In this document: piece by piece, positions 51,391-60,460 of the stretch | Layout of the letters: each line of letters starts with the position of its first letter | How positions within the stretch are numbered: position 1 is the first letter of the stretch | Assembly (NCBI GenBank): GCA_012515445.1 | Contig: JAAYYI010000004.1 | Location: 1 to 64,000, forward strand | Reading direction: 5' to 3' | DNA from: Candidatus Bathyarchaeota archaeon | GTDB lineage: Archaea > Thermoproteota > Bathyarchaeia > Bathyarchaeales > Bathycorpusculaceae | Length of the DNA stretch: 64,000 nucleotides | Program-made: the position numbers and the translations under genes | The notes under the pieces: model-generated | The model's database searches: none | What the model was told of the DNA's origin: nothing | What the model saw: the letters and a program-made list of their open reading frames with translations, nothing else

Positions 51391-52638
51391 CTAGTACCTT
51401 CCCATCTTAGTTAAATAATCGACTTCTTCGGGTGTAAACTCGAAGTATGCAGCAAGCGGGTTCCTGGGCTTCTTGATCAGCATCAGGCGTATATAGGGAA
51501 CATAGGCTTCTCTTGCCCTCTCAACGGATACATGGCACTTGGCGCCAATTTTAGCACATATCGCTTGAAGCAGGCTGCGTTTGGGTTTAGTCCAGAACAA
51601 CGTCATGATGCGAATCGGCGGCGTGATCAAAGTGAAAGGCTTGTAGGATTCAGGGTTAACTGCTGAGGCTTCCGCGAGTGCGTTGTTGAAGTACTTGAGC
51701 AGATGCCAGTTTTCCGTGCCGATTCTGCCGCGGAAAAGGTCCGCCCGCGACACATAATCAAAGGCTTTAGCAAGCTCCGTCGCGTCAGTGTAGCGCTTCG
51801 GTAGGTTATCCGCAACCGAAAGCAAAAGATCATCATAGTCCACGCTGGAGAACAAGAGCAAACTCGACGTCTCCACGATTGACTGAGCCGAGAAGTAACG
51901 CCGAAGCGTCTCATCCATGCTAACATCCTTGTTGCGGCTAGATAGCATCATGGTATCCTGCAGGGTCAAGGAGTTGTTTTCTTCGCTTAAGCTCTGCAAG
52001 TCATTGATTGCACTTCGTACATCGCCTCTGCTGTTCTGCGCTATACGCTCCAACGCTTCGAATTCGGCTTTAACATGCTCCAGCAGGCAGATTTTCTGCA
52101 GAAGCGCAATTATGAGTGGGATGCGGACCTGCTGGAAACGCACAAGCAAACAGACCTTTTTGAGTGGACGCAGTTTGTCTATGTCGGGATCGTTAGCAGC
52201 CATAATCACCGGCACAAGCGACTGCTCCACGATTTTTATTATCGCGTTCACGCCGCCTCTGTCCTCGTTGCCTGCGATGCCGTCAACCTCGTCGAGGAAC
52301 AATACGTTACCGAGGCTTTTAGCACCCTCCGCGAAGCTATCCAGAGAAGTATAAGACGTAGCAGGCTTAGCAACTGCGTTAATGGCTTTTTCGCTACGGG
52401 TGTCGCTTGCGTTCATTTCGACCACGCCGAAGCCGAATTCGCGTGCTGCAGCCATAACCAGCGTGGTTTTGCCGACGCCCGGCGGACCATAAAGCAGAAC
52501 AGCTTTCTTTGTGTGCCTCTTGTTCTTTAGCCACTCAATAAACAGCGCTTTAGCTTCGTCGTTGCCGGTGACGTCCTCGATTTTTCTGGGTCGGTACTTC
52601 TCAACCCAGAGGAGCTGCATCTTACTTTGCGTCTGCAT
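51391..52638 (-). CDS. rfcL: replication factor C large subunit
   Basis: A 415-residue clamp loader ATPase. Walker A GPPGVGKT at residues 51-58, Walker B FLDEVDGI, sensor 1 AANDPD, and the collar domain follow. WVEKYRPRKIEDVTGNDEAK is the typical RFC N-terminus. There is no long acidic C-terminal PIP tail as in some euryarchaeal RfcL; the end FEFTPEEVDYLTKMGRY is short. It overlaps rfcS by 17 bases. Confidence 0.93.
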   Translation of the reverse strand: MQTQSKMQLLWVEKYRPRKIEDVTGNDEAKALFIEWLKNKRHTKKAVLLYGPPGVGKTTLVMAAAREFGFGVVEMNASDTRSEKAINAVAKPATSYTSLDSFAEGAKSLGNVLFLDEVDGIAGNEDRGGVNAIIKIVEQSLVPVIMAANDPDIDKLRPLKKVCLLVRFQQVRIPLIIALLQKICLLEHVKAEFEALERIAQNSRGDVRSAINDLQSLSEENNSLTLQDTMMLSSRNKDVSMDETLRRYFSAQSIVETSSLLLFSSVDYDDLLLSVADNLPKRYTDATELAKAFDYVSRADLFRGRIGTENWHLLKYFNNALAEASAVNPESYKPFTLITPPIRIMTLFWTKPKRSLLQAICAKIGAKCHVSVERAREAYVPYIRLMLIKKPRNPLAAYFEFTPEEVDYLTKMGRY

Positions 52639-53638
52639 AACTGTCCTCTATATTTTTACCGAATTTTGCGAACTGGGCGAGGAGCGCGCTGAGTTGGATG
52701 TCGCTGTTGGCGCCTTCTGTTAAGCGGAAATCATACTCCCCGATAACTCCTGAGAGGTCCGCTTTTTGCTGCGGGGTTAAATCGCTCATTTTGAAGATTT
52801 CCCGCTGGACTTGGCGGATGATTTCTGTGCCGCTGAAGCCGAAGTTGCCCATGATGTCATACATGGTTTTTCGAGCTTCCATAAAGTCGCCGTAGAGTGC
52901 TTTTCTGATCATCTTCTGAACCTGCATAGGGCTTGCTTCGCCAATCACGAGTGCAACGGTTTTCTCGTCAATTACTCCGTCCTTGTAAGCGGATGCAGTC
53001 TGCAATGCGTTGATCGCGTGGCGCAGGTCGCCTTCCGAGAAATCCACAATGCGATCTGCTGCTTCGGGCAAAAGCGTGTACTTCTCTTTCTCTGCGATGT
53101 CGATTAGGTGCTGCTTCATCGCCTGTTTTTCTACGCGGCTAAAACGGAAAATCGCGCATCGACTCTGGATCGGCTCAATAATTTTGCTTGACTGGTTGCA
53201 GATAAGTATGAATCTGGATGTGCGGCTGCCGACTTCCATGATGCGGCGAAGCGCGGTCTGTGCTGGGCCAGTCATCTGGTCGCATTCGTCCAGAATAATG
53301 AGTGCGAATGGGACGTCTCCGCCTCCGAAGCCTGCTCGGCTGTAGCGGCTGAAGTCTTTGATGCGGTCGCGGACGGTGTCGATGCCGCGTTCATCTGAGG
53401 CGTTGAGCTCAAGTGTGAAGCTTTTCCAGTTTGGCCCATACAGGGTGTGGGCGATGGCTAGTGCAAGGGTTGTTTTGCCGGTGCCGGGGACGCCTGCGAA
53501 CATGAGGTGCGGCATGGTTTTTGGGTTCTTCATGAACGCTTTTAGGCTGTCCACGATGTCTTTTAAGCCTACGACTTCGTCGAGGGTTTTCGGGCGGTAC
53601 TTTTCAACCCACATAAGAGCTTCTTCGGATGCTGCCAT
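52622..53638 (-). CDS. rfcS: replication factor C small subunit
   Basis: A 338-residue subunit. WVEKYRPKTLDEVVGLKDIV precedes Walker A GVPGTGKT (residues 49-56), Walker B LIILDECDQM, sensor CNQSSKI and the arginine finger SRCAIFRF. Four copies with one RfcL load PCNA on DNA. Full length, no intein. Its gene leads the three-gene operon rfcS-rfcL-eight-cysteine protein. Confidence 0.95.
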   Translation of the reverse strand: MAASEEALMWVEKYRPKTLDEVVGLKDIVDSLKAFMKNPKTMPHLMFAGVPGTGKTTLALAIAHTLYGPNWKSFTLELNASDERGIDTVRDRIKDFSRYSRAGFGGGDVPFALIILDECDQMTGPAQTALRRIMEVGSRTSRFILICNQSSKIIEPIQSRCAIFRFSRVEKQAMKQHLIDIAEKEKYTLLPEAADRIVDFSEGDLRHAINALQTASAYKDGVIDEKTVALVIGEASPMQVQKMIRKALYGDFMEARKTMYDIMGNFGFSGTEIIRQVQREIFKMSDLTPQQKADLSGVIGEYDFRLTEGANSDIQLSALLAQFAKFGKNIEDSYADAK

Positions 53639-53772
53639 AAAGATGACCTTTGATAAGTGTAGAGAATATCTCTGGCGATAATAGATTTAACTTTTCTGTA
53701 CATGCTTGAATAAATTTCGGGAGGTATTGGAGCCAAGTGGTTTTTAGTCTGACGCTAGCGTGCGATTTTTGA

Positions 53773-53794
53773 CTAGACCCCCCTTATTTAAAGG
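53773..53794 (+). promoter_or_regulatory. CTAGACCCCCCTTATTTAAA element 8
   Basis: CTAGACCCCCCTTATTTAAA followed by GG is nearly identical to the element at 36867-36888 (read on minus). It sits upstream of rfcS but points away from it, so it is not the rfcS promoter; no plus-strand gene follows for more than 1 kb. Confidence 0.4.
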
Positions 53795-53907
53795 CGCAAG
53801 TATAGGTTCAACTTCCGATTCACTTGGAAGCTTACTAAGACATGACTTGCAGAAAACATAGTTGGCAGTCACAATACGTGGGTATATAGCGGTTTGGTAA
53901 CCCCGGA

Positions 53908-54255
53908 TTAATGGATGGTTGCCCCGATAATCATCCCTATAAATGAGGTAATGATCCCCAGATAGGCTGAAGATTGCTTGCCAATCTGCTTGTCAATGTG
54001 CCACGAAAGGCCAGTTATAACCAAGCCGCCAACAAAACCCAGCGGAAACACTAGTCTACCATTCACTTTAAACCATAAAAATGACACCAGAAACGCCATA
54101 ATTATCCAGACGTAAGTGTGGGTGTTAATTTTCCGTTCGTGTATAGCTACCGGAGTGGGTGAACTCTGGCTTGGAAGATAGTTGCCGCAGTTAGAGCAGA
54201 AAAGTTGCCCAGATGGTGCTGCTGTTCCGCATTTAGGGCAAATCACAGTTGACAT
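53908..54255 (-). CDS. zinc-ribbon membrane protein
   Basis: A 115-residue protein. An N-terminal zinc ribbon (CPKCGTAAPSGQLFCSNCG, residues 5-23) is followed by a Ser/Pro linker and three hydrophobic helices (IIMAFLVSFLWF, LVFPLGFVGGLVITGL, YLGIITSFIGMIIGATIH). This ribbon-plus-helices design is common in archaea with unknown function. Confidence 0.75.
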   Translation of the reverse strand: MSTVICPKCGTAAPSGQLFCSNCGNYLPSQSSPTPVAIHERKINTHTYVWIIMAFLVSFLWFKVNGRLVFPLGFVGGLVITGLSWHIDKQIGKQSSAYLGIITSFIGMIIGATIH

Positions 54256-54365
54256 AGCTATTCGTTTGTCAATTATTACTTTAATGGATAAAACTTGTGC
54301 ATATCAAGGGGAGAAATCAAGTGGGCCCTAAAAATAGGATCCCTTAAAAGGAGCTTGACTGTAAT

Positions 54366-54722
54366 TTAGCCGATTTTTGCGCCTTCAGCTACATCCTTCT
54401 CTGGCTGAAGCACAGACACAACACCCGCTGCGTCCTCAGCCGCTAAAACCATAGCCTGAGACTCCGAACCCGCAATCATCCTTCGCCGAAGGTTAAGCAG
54501 AAAAACGAATTTCTTGCCAACTACCTCTTCGGGCTTATAGTACTTCTGCAATCCTGCAATGCACTGGCGCTTCTCTGTGCCAAAGTCAACCTGCATTTTC
54601 AGAAGCTTCTTGGATTGGGGAACCGCTTCCGCCTCAACGACTTTTCCGACTCTTATGTCGAGTTTTTCAAAGTACTCAAAGGATATCTCTTCTACTGTTG
54701 TCGGCTTGGTTTCTTCTGCCAT
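54366..54722 (-). CDS. tRNA-binding OB-fold protein (MetRS beta-like / Trbp111-like)
   Basis: A 118-residue OB-fold protein. FEYFEKLDIRVGKVVEAEAVPQSKKLLKMQVDFGTEKRQCIAGLQKYYKPEEVVGKKFVFLLNLRRRMIAGSESQAMVLAA (in outline) is the EMAP-II/MetG C-terminal type tRNA-binding domain. In archaea this exists as a separate beta subunit of methionyl-tRNA synthetase or as a general tRNA chaperone. I chose ATG 54722 (MAEETKP). Confidence 0.88.
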   Translation of the reverse strand: MAEETKPTTVEEISFEYFEKLDIRVGKVVEAEAVPQSKKLLKMQVDFGTEKRQCIAGLQKYYKPEEVVGKKFVFLLNLRRRMIAGSESQAMVLAAEDAAGVVSVLQPEKDVAEGAKIG

Positions 54723-54843
54723 GCTGTTCACGCTTAAGCGTAGGTATCTGCCTCTCTGGATATTTACTTTTTCGCCAAAAGGCGTGACCACCTACCTATC
54801 TCAGTGGTACCTACCTCTCCCTACCTAACCAAAATCGGTACCC

Positions 54844-55506
54844 TCAAAGGTGCCCCTCTGCAAGTTTACTTTTGGTTCTGGCGGCTAGGTTGTGGGCTTG
54901 GAGGGTTGGCTCCGGTACTCGGCTTCGGCTGCATTGGTGCACGATTTCGACGGCGGTTTCCAGTGATACCATGTTGCCGACGCTCACATAAACAGGCTTA
55001 GAATGTTCCTTAATGGTTACGGCTTCACCGATTGCTTCACCCTTATCTAACAGCAAGGTTCTGCCATCAACCTCTGTGGGTTCGCCGATTAGCCTGCTCT
55101 TGGCTACTCCAACCGTCGGTTTACACAGCGCCAAGCCAAGATGACATGCGAACCCGCACCTGTATGGATGAGCCCAGCCCTGTGCATCAACAAAAAACAC
55201 ATCCGGCTGCACCTTTAACCGCCTAATTGCAGCCAAAGCGGGCGGAAGCTCCCTGAAAGACAGCAAAGTCGGAATATAAGGCACCTTGACTGGGCAAGTG
55301 GCAACTGCTGATTCTAAGATTTCAAGTGTACTGTAATCAAGAACCACAGCCGCAGCAATGCCAAAACCACCTAAATAAGCAACATCGACGCCGCCAACCA
55401 ATCGAATCTCACTGGGTAGCCTGTTCTGTTTTATGACAAGTTTGGATAAACAAAGTTGTGTACGGTGGGCTTTTTTGACAGAAAAGTTTTGAGGTAGCCC
55501 CGGCAA
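54844..55506 (-). CDS. nfi: endonuclease V
   Basis: A 220-residue nuclease. VGGVDVAYLG contains the first catalytic Asp, FFVDAQGWAHPYRCGFACHLGLAL the second Asp and basic loop, and PTVGVAKSRLIGE a third conserved block. EndoV cleaves one base 3' of inosine in DNA and, in some organisms, RNA. The usual DGxG motif is changed to DAQG. It begins one base after the translin stop, so the two are co-transcribed. Confidence 0.9.
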   Translation of the reverse strand: MPGLPQNFSVKKAHRTQLCLSKLVIKQNRLPSEIRLVGGVDVAYLGGFGIAAAVVLDYSTLEILESAVATCPVKVPYIPTLLSFRELPPALAAIRRLKVQPDVFFVDAQGWAHPYRCGFACHLGLALCKPTVGVAKSRLIGEPTEVDGRTLLLDKGEAIGEAVTIKEHSKPVYVSVGNMVSLETAVEIVHQCSRSRVPEPTLQAHNLAARTKSKLAEGHL

Positions 55507-55507
55507 T

Positions 55508-56176
55508 TTACTTTTTTGCCTTCGCCCGTTTGCGGCTGCCCTTAGCTTCGGCGGTTGGAGGCGTGAACTTTTTCAGTTCGTCCTCAAGCGATTTACGCCT
55601 AACCTCCAGAGTGATATCTCCGCGGGTAGCTTCGATAATTCTGCGTGATGCATCAGATTTATGGCGCAGACCAGGCACCAGCATGTACGCCTCGTCCAAA
55701 GCTAAGAGTTGGATAAAGATTTCGTCCATGATTTCCAGGCACCGCACGCCTTTCTCTATCTCGCCATAGCGCAGGCTATCAAGGGCAAGACGCCGGTACT
55801 CCCCTATTACGTCTGCTAAGCCCAGTACATAATCCACTGGGGGCACTTTGATTTCTTGAGGAGTGACGAATCGATCCTCTTTTACCAGTGTTAGGAGTAT
55901 GTTTGCTTCGGCGTATTCCTGCTGAGCGGCGCTAAGCATGCCTCCCGAGACGATGTCAGGGTAAGCGTCAGCTTGCTTCTGCAGGCTTGTGATTAACTCT
56001 CTGGCGTTTGCAGCCATCTTCTCAGCGTCTTCTATGCGCTTTTGGTGGATTAGCAGAATTGACTGTTTGGATAGGCTTGTGGCTTTACGCATATCTTCGT
56101 GAGTTGATTCGCGGATTTTGTTATTAGCCATTAATTCGGTTTTGATGTTGCTGATAACTTTTTCTAGGGAAGACAA
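55508..56176 (-). CDS. translin-family protein
   Basis: A 222-residue helical protein of the translin/TRAX family (ARELITSLQKQADAYPDIVSGGMLSAAQQEYAEANILL, then VPPVDYVLGLADVIGEYRRLALDSLRYGEIEKG). Translin binds single-stranded RNA and DNA as an octamer; TRAX-type members are nucleases with acidic residues in the EYRRxALD helix. The C-terminus is basic (KGSRKRAKAKK). Coupling with endonuclease V and a tRNA-binding protein suggests nucleic-acid clearance. Confidence 0.88.
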   Translation of the reverse strand: MSSLEKVISNIKTELMANNKIRESTHEDMRKATSLSKQSILLIHQKRIEDAEKMAANARELITSLQKQADAYPDIVSGGMLSAAQQEYAEANILLTLVKEDRFVTPQEIKVPPVDYVLGLADVIGEYRRLALDSLRYGEIEKGVRCLEIMDEIFIQLLALDEAYMLVPGLRHKSDASRRIIEATRGDITLEVRRKSLEDELKKFTPPTAEAKGSRKRAKAKK

Positions 56177-56235
56177 AATTGCACCAATAAATAGAGTATA
56201 TGGGTGGCTTATTTAATTTCTCAGAAAAAGAGTGT

Positions 56236-56418
56236 TTACTCTCCGGCTAACTTTTCGATAACCAGTTTGCTGTCGCCTAATGCAAAGCTGACTTTAACGA
56301 ATATAGTGTCGGAGCCTTTAAATGGGAACATGCTGTCTTCCGCTAAATCTTTAGGCAGATAGACCAAGTATTTGCCGTCCTTTCTTCTGAATAATCGGCC
56401 TTTTCCTTCGCTTACCAT
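56236..56418 (-). CDS. 60-residue basic protein, conserved-looking
   Basis: A 60-residue protein, MVSEGKGRLFRRKDGKYLVY followed by LPKDLAEDSMFPFKGSDT, beta-rich and slightly basic at the N-terminus. It resembles the swapped-hairpin AbrB-type half (K-x-Y-L-V-Y-L-P-K) but is too short to be certain. It precedes the translin gene on the same strand by about 60 bases and may share its promoter. Confidence 0.6.
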   Translation of the reverse strand: MVSEGKGRLFRRKDGKYLVYLPKDLAEDSMFPFKGSDTIFVKVSFALGDSKLVIEKLAGE

Positions 56419-56500
56419 AGCTGTTTACCGCTGTCAATATTGGCTATTAAAAATATTAACGGCTGAGCGATGATATTTAAGGCTTCACCCAATTTCTTAG

Positions 56501-56516
56501 CGCCCCTCTTATAAGT
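56501..56516 (+). promoter_or_regulatory. GCCCCTCTTATAAGTG element 9
   Basis: CGCCCCTCTTATAAGT is a shorter member of the C-run/TATA set, pointing into the 3' end of the convergent Taw1 gene. Downstream it shares GTATGCACT with the region near 35097. Confidence 0.3.
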
Positions 56517-56592
56517 GAACTGTTGTAGTGTATGCACTTACAATTTAACCGAAGAAATAACCACACGTTAACACACTTGCAACTAAAGCCGC

Positions 56593-57555
56593 TCAATTAC
56601 TCCCTAACTGAATAGGCTTCTCCAACTTACTTAACAAAACAACCCTGCTCTCCGGCGCCTCATTCACAACCCTGTAACCTGTTTCCGCCGCCAGTTTATC
56701 CGCGAATTCCCTGACCTCATGATGCATAGGCATACTGTTAAAACCCAACCTTAGACTCGAGAAGCCAATATGCATGTACGCCTTCGCCTCAATGTAGGTC
56801 GGATTGCCTTTCTCTACAAGCTTCGCATATTGACTGACTAATTCCATATTATGACTTTTAACCATGGTCATGCGGACCGCAGTTGGGCAACGGAAGCTCT
56901 TGAGCATCTCCAGCGTCTCATTTAGCTTTGACCAAGCAGCAGGGAAGTTCGGTCGGCATACTCTGTTGTAGACCTCTTCGTTAGGCGCGCAAAGCGAAAC
57001 ATAGAGCTGGCTGGGTTCTTGACTTAACCTTGATAACCTAGACGGCAATGTGCCGTTAGTCACAAGAAAAGTCGTTAAGCCCTTCTGCCGGAAAAGCTTA
57101 ATCAAGTCGCCCAATGGTTCGTAGAGTGTAGGTTCCCCAGTTAAGCTGATAGCAACTTGGCTTGGCCTATGTGCTTCCTGAAATTTTTTCCAATCAGTCT
57201 TCTCGTTGCCTTTATACCCTGAAATGATTTTCTCCTGTGCCTTAAAACAGCCCTCAACAATCTGCTCCGGTGTATCCTTGTTGGGGTTATGCATCTCGTT
57301 CCACCTCGCATCCATGTCTCCGCTTTGTGCACGCCAACAGAACAGGCATTGCTGAGTACAGTAGTAAAGTGACGGCGACATCTGCATGCATCGGTGGCTC
57401 TGGATGCCGTAGAACTTCTGCTTATAACAGGGACGATTGTTTACTATGGATTCGTAGAGCCATTTGCATCTCTTAACAGCTGAATGAGCACCGATTAAGT
57501 GGTATTTCTGCTTTTTTAGGGCAGCTAAAAGCGGGGATGCAGCGGTTTCTTCCAA
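56593..57555 (-). CDS. taw1: tRNA 4-demethylwyosine synthase Taw1 (TYW1)
   Basis: A 320-residue radical SAM enzyme. The SAM-cluster motif CTQQCLFC spans residues 66-73, and the second cluster cysteines C30, C43 and C56 are present (RCKWLY, RPCYKQKF, HRCMQMSP). ISLTGEPTLYEPLGDLI is the SAM-binding motif. It condenses pyruvate carbons onto m1G37 of tRNA-Phe. The Trm5-like gene that would supply m1G37 is 3 kb away. Confidence 0.93.
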   Translation of the reverse strand: MEETAASPLLAALKKQKYHLIGAHSAVKRCKWLYESIVNNRPCYKQKFYGIQSHRCMQMSPSLYYCTQQCLFCWRAQSGDMDARWNEMHNPNKDTPEQIVEGCFKAQEKIISGYKGNEKTDWKKFQEAHRPSQVAISLTGEPTLYEPLGDLIKLFRQKGLTTFLVTNGTLPSRLSRLSQEPSQLYVSLCAPNEEVYNRVCRPNFPAAWSKLNETLEMLKSFRCPTAVRMTMVKSHNMELVSQYAKLVEKGNPTYIEAKAYMHIGFSSLRLGFNSMPMHHEVREFADKLAAETGYRVVNEAPESRVVLLSKLEKPIQLGSN

Positions 57556-57706
57556 ATCCTACACCGAATTTTCTGTTAATTTAAGAAAACACTGCCATTT
57601 AAGAATCCCTGTGCAGAAGTAATGTTTTGGGATAAAGTATAAATCTTCAGTAGGCTAAACTTGAGCATCAAGCTATGAAGGCTATCTATTTCGGGAGCAG
57701 AGACGT

Positions 57707-59737
57707 TTGAACCATAAAATTGTTGCAGTATCAATCTTATTCGTGTTAGCATTCTCTATCTTAACTTTACCATTAGCTACGCTGGGTCAAAACAGCATGG
57801 GCATAAACATCCTACAGTTAACACCCTCCGATGCTGTAGGCTCCAAAGGTGAAAACGTCAATCTTATAGGAACAATCTACACTTCAAACGGCTCCTATCA
57901 GGTTTTCATAGGCAAAACCATGGTTGCCCAAGGTAACGCCCAAGGATACTATGTGGAGGCAAACTTTACCGTGCCTGAACTCCCGGCCGCATCATATGCA
58001 CTTATTCTTAGAGACGTAAAAATCAACGTAAACGCCTCAGACACATTCACTGTACAGACAGGTTACGATGTAACACCCTCCTCAAGCTCAATCCAAGAGG
58101 GCGGCAGTGTAACATTAACCGCAGCAGTATACGGTGGCTCCCTCGGAACCAGCTACGGCGCAACAGTCACGGTTACTTCCCCCAGCGGCACAACCTACAC
58201 CGCAACCACCAACTTGGGAACACCCGACGTGAAGGGAACCGCAAGCAAAACACTCACCTTCCCAAGCAGCGACTTCTCCTCATCCGGTGACACAGCCGCT
58301 TCAGGCTCATACAAGCTTAGTTTCAATACAAGCTTGGCGACAAACTCATTTAACGTGAACATCCTTGACGAAATCACATACCACCGTGGTCAATCAATGA
58401 CGATCCGCGCGATCGGCTATACACCTGATTCAGCCGCAACCATAACCATCGCTGGATCCTCAGGAACCATAGAAACCCTGAGCGTAACAGCCGACTCCAG
58501 CGGCGTCATCCAAACAACATGGACGGTCGCATCTAGCACTCCAATAGGTGACTGCTCAGTAAAGATATCCGGATCAGGCAAATCAACCGAAGACAAACAG
58601 ACCTTCACGGTTTCAGGGTACTCTGTAACCATAAAAGTCGTTAACCTATCAGGCACAGCAGTGCCCGGCATAAACGTGGAATCCGTTGACTCAGCCACTG
58701 GAACAAAAACTAACCAGACAAGCGACTCCTCAGGCTCAGCAGTTTTCGGTCTTGAAACTGGAGTTCATAAACTAACCGCTTACTGGAACAGCGTAAAAGT
58801 CGGCGAAACAGACATAACCGTTACCGGCGACGGAACATTTACCTTAACATGCCAGCTAAGCGACATGAAAATCACTGTAAAAGGTAAAGACGGCACACCG
58901 ATACCATTCGTTGACTTAGCCATAAGTTACCAAACTCAAGGCGGAAGCGGCTCCTCAACAGGCCAAACAGGCCCAGCCGGCTCCTACACGCTATCCTCAA
59001 CTGTTGCTGGCGCAACATACACAATCGCTGCTTCACTCTACGGGCAAATCTTCAACAGCGGAAACAACACAGCAGTCAGCCAATCAACTGCCACCACGCA
59101 GGTAACGATTATCTGTCCCAGCGAAGTCCTTACACTTACCGTAACCGGCTATAACAACCAAGCTATATCCGGTGCCAAAGTCGAGCTTATCGAAGTCACA
59201 AACGGATTATTCTATTCAGCAACTGTCGGCAGCGATGGAGTCGCAAACCTAGAAGCGAACTTCGGTACATACCGCCTAAAAATCTACAAAGATAACGCCC
59301 TGATCAGAGAGACAACACAGGAATTATTTGCTTCAAACCAGAAAACAGTCCGATGCACAATATACGGAATCGACCTGTCGGTTAAGGTAGTTGACCTCTT
59401 AGGTTCCCCCATCTCGAACGCTCAGGTAACAATCAACGGCGCTCAGCAAACATCCGCATCCACTGCAAGCGATGGCAAAGCAACATTCGGCAGCATCATC
59501 GGCGGGGACATGCAGATAGTAGCGCAAATTCAGGGTACAAGCGGCGCATCGCAGGCCATTGCAGTCTACGTTAATGAACCAACAACTGTACAGGTTAAAC
59601 TGGAAAACTATGTTTCAGTCGGCGGAATGCTAATGCAGGCAAGTACACTCACAACCATAATTATAGTGCTGGCCATCGCTGTCATCTTTGCCATAATCGA
59701 GGTAGTTAGACGAAAGAAACCGAATCTGCCGCTGTAA
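57707..59737 (+). CDS. secreted surface protein with Ig-like/carboxypeptidase-regulatory repeats
   Basis: A 676-residue protein. A signal peptide (SILFVLAFSILTLPLATLG) and a C-terminal helix (LTTIIIVLAIAVIFAIIEVV followed by RRKKPN) anchor it outside the cell. Between them are six or seven beta-sandwich domains rich in Ser/Thr, including repeated carboxypeptidase-regulatory-like units (VKVVNLSGTAVPGINVESVD, VKGKDGTPIPFVDLAI, VTGYNNQAISGAKVELIEV, VKVVDLLGSPISNAQVTING). Numerous N-x-S/T sites fit N-glycosylation. It may be a cell-envelope or adhesion protein. TTG start at 57707. Confidence 0.85.
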   Translation: MNHKIVAVSILFVLAFSILTLPLATLGQNSMGINILQLTPSDAVGSKGENVNLIGTIYTSNGSYQVFIGKTMVAQGNAQGYYVEANFTVPELPAASYALILRDVKINVNASDTFTVQTGYDVTPSSSSIQEGGSVTLTAAVYGGSLGTSYGATVTVTSPSGTTYTATTNLGTPDVKGTASKTLTFPSSDFSSSGDTAASGSYKLSFNTSLATNSFNVNILDEITYHRGQSMTIRAIGYTPDSAATITIAGSSGTIETLSVTADSSGVIQTTWTVASSTPIGDCSVKISGSGKSTEDKQTFTVSGYSVTIKVVNLSGTAVPGINVESVDSATGTKTNQTSDSSGSAVFGLETGVHKLTAYWNSVKVGETDITVTGDGTFTLTCQLSDMKITVKGKDGTPIPFVDLAISYQTQGGSGSSTGQTGPAGSYTLSSTVAGATYTIAASLYGQIFNSGNNTAVSQSTATTQVTIICPSEVLTLTVTGYNNQAISGAKVELIEVTNGLFYSATVGSDGVANLEANFGTYRLKIYKDNALIRETTQELFASNQKTVRCTIYGIDLSVKVVDLLGSPISNAQVTINGAQQTSASTASDGKATFGSIIGGDMQIVAQIQGTSGASQAIAVYVNEPTTVQVKLENYVSVGGMLMQASTLTTIIIVLAIAVIFAIIEVVRRKKPNLPL

Positions 59738-59854
59738 ACGCGGCTTAACTTTCACTTTACCTGGAACAAAGTTTATATTGGTTTTTAGGAACAATAAGAA
59801 ATCTAAGGACTTACACGTAAAAACAAATATTTTGACAACATTGAGGTGTATCTG

Positions 59855-60169
59855 TTGGCTCAATCAAAACCTTGTTCTCCAACATGTCAATCCTTTAAAT
59901 GTGGAAAAAACGCAGCGATTTTCAGGCGCGATTCAGTTTGGTGCAGAGACGGCGAAGAACCCTGCAGCGTAGCCAAATGCATGTATGCCATGTGCTTTAA
60001 ACGGCGCCTGTTACCGGGGGCTATTTGCGGCGAAACAGTCAAGCGGAAAACATTCGAACATGACCTTGACGGCGACAACTTCTATGAAGACAAAAAGTCT
60101 GCTGTGCCACCGGTTAAAATGAAGGGAAAGGCTCTGCGTAAACTCGGAGACGAAGACGACTACTACTAA
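59855..60169 (+). CDS. cysteine-rich small protein, unknown function
   Basis: A 104-residue protein with nine cysteines in its first half (CSPTCQSFKCGK, WCRDGEEPCSVAKCMYAMC, GAIC), suggesting metal or cluster binding, and an acidic C-terminus ending DEDDYY. TTG 59855 follows GAGGTG. I think this is a conserved archaeal family but cannot name it. It is followed by rpoP on the opposite strand. Confidence 0.65.
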   Translation: MAQSKPCSPTCQSFKCGKNAAIFRRDSVWCRDGEEPCSVAKCMYAMCFKRRLLPGAICGETVKRKTFEHDLDGDNFYEDKKSAVPPVKMKGKALRKLGDEDDYY

Positions 60170-60220
60170 AGATTTTAGAAAACAAAATTGTGCTCGTGCA
60201 AACGCACGAGTATCCCAAAC

Positions 60221-60382
60221 TTATTTTGCTTGAATTCTCTTAACAACTGGCGGCTTAACTTTCTTTAAAATTCTGTATCCACAGATAATGCATTTGGTTT
60301 CTCCGCCTCTAAGCTCAAGCTCTTCAGATGGAACTCGTGAGCCGCATCTCATGCATTCGTAAACAATTCCTGATTTTTCCAT
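60221..60382 (-). CDS. rpoP: RNA polymerase subunit P (Rpb12 homologue)
   Basis: A 53-residue protein easily missed because of its size. Cys10/Cys13 (ECMRCG) and Cys31/Cys34 (KCIICG) form the zinc ribbon, and GYRILKKVKPPVVKRIQAK is the diagnostic RpoP/Rpc10 C-terminus. It helps assemble Rpo3-Rpo10-Rpo11 in archaeal RNA polymerase. ATG at 60382 gives the expected N-terminus. Confidence 0.93.
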   Translation of the reverse strand: MEKSGIVYECMRCGSRVPSEELELRGGETKCIICGYRILKKVKPPVVKRIQAK

Positions 60383-60460
60383 TGGAAACGCCTGTTCCCA
60401 TAAAGAAAAGCATTTTACTTTTAAACATTTCCAATACGTTGCACGATTGAGGATATACAG

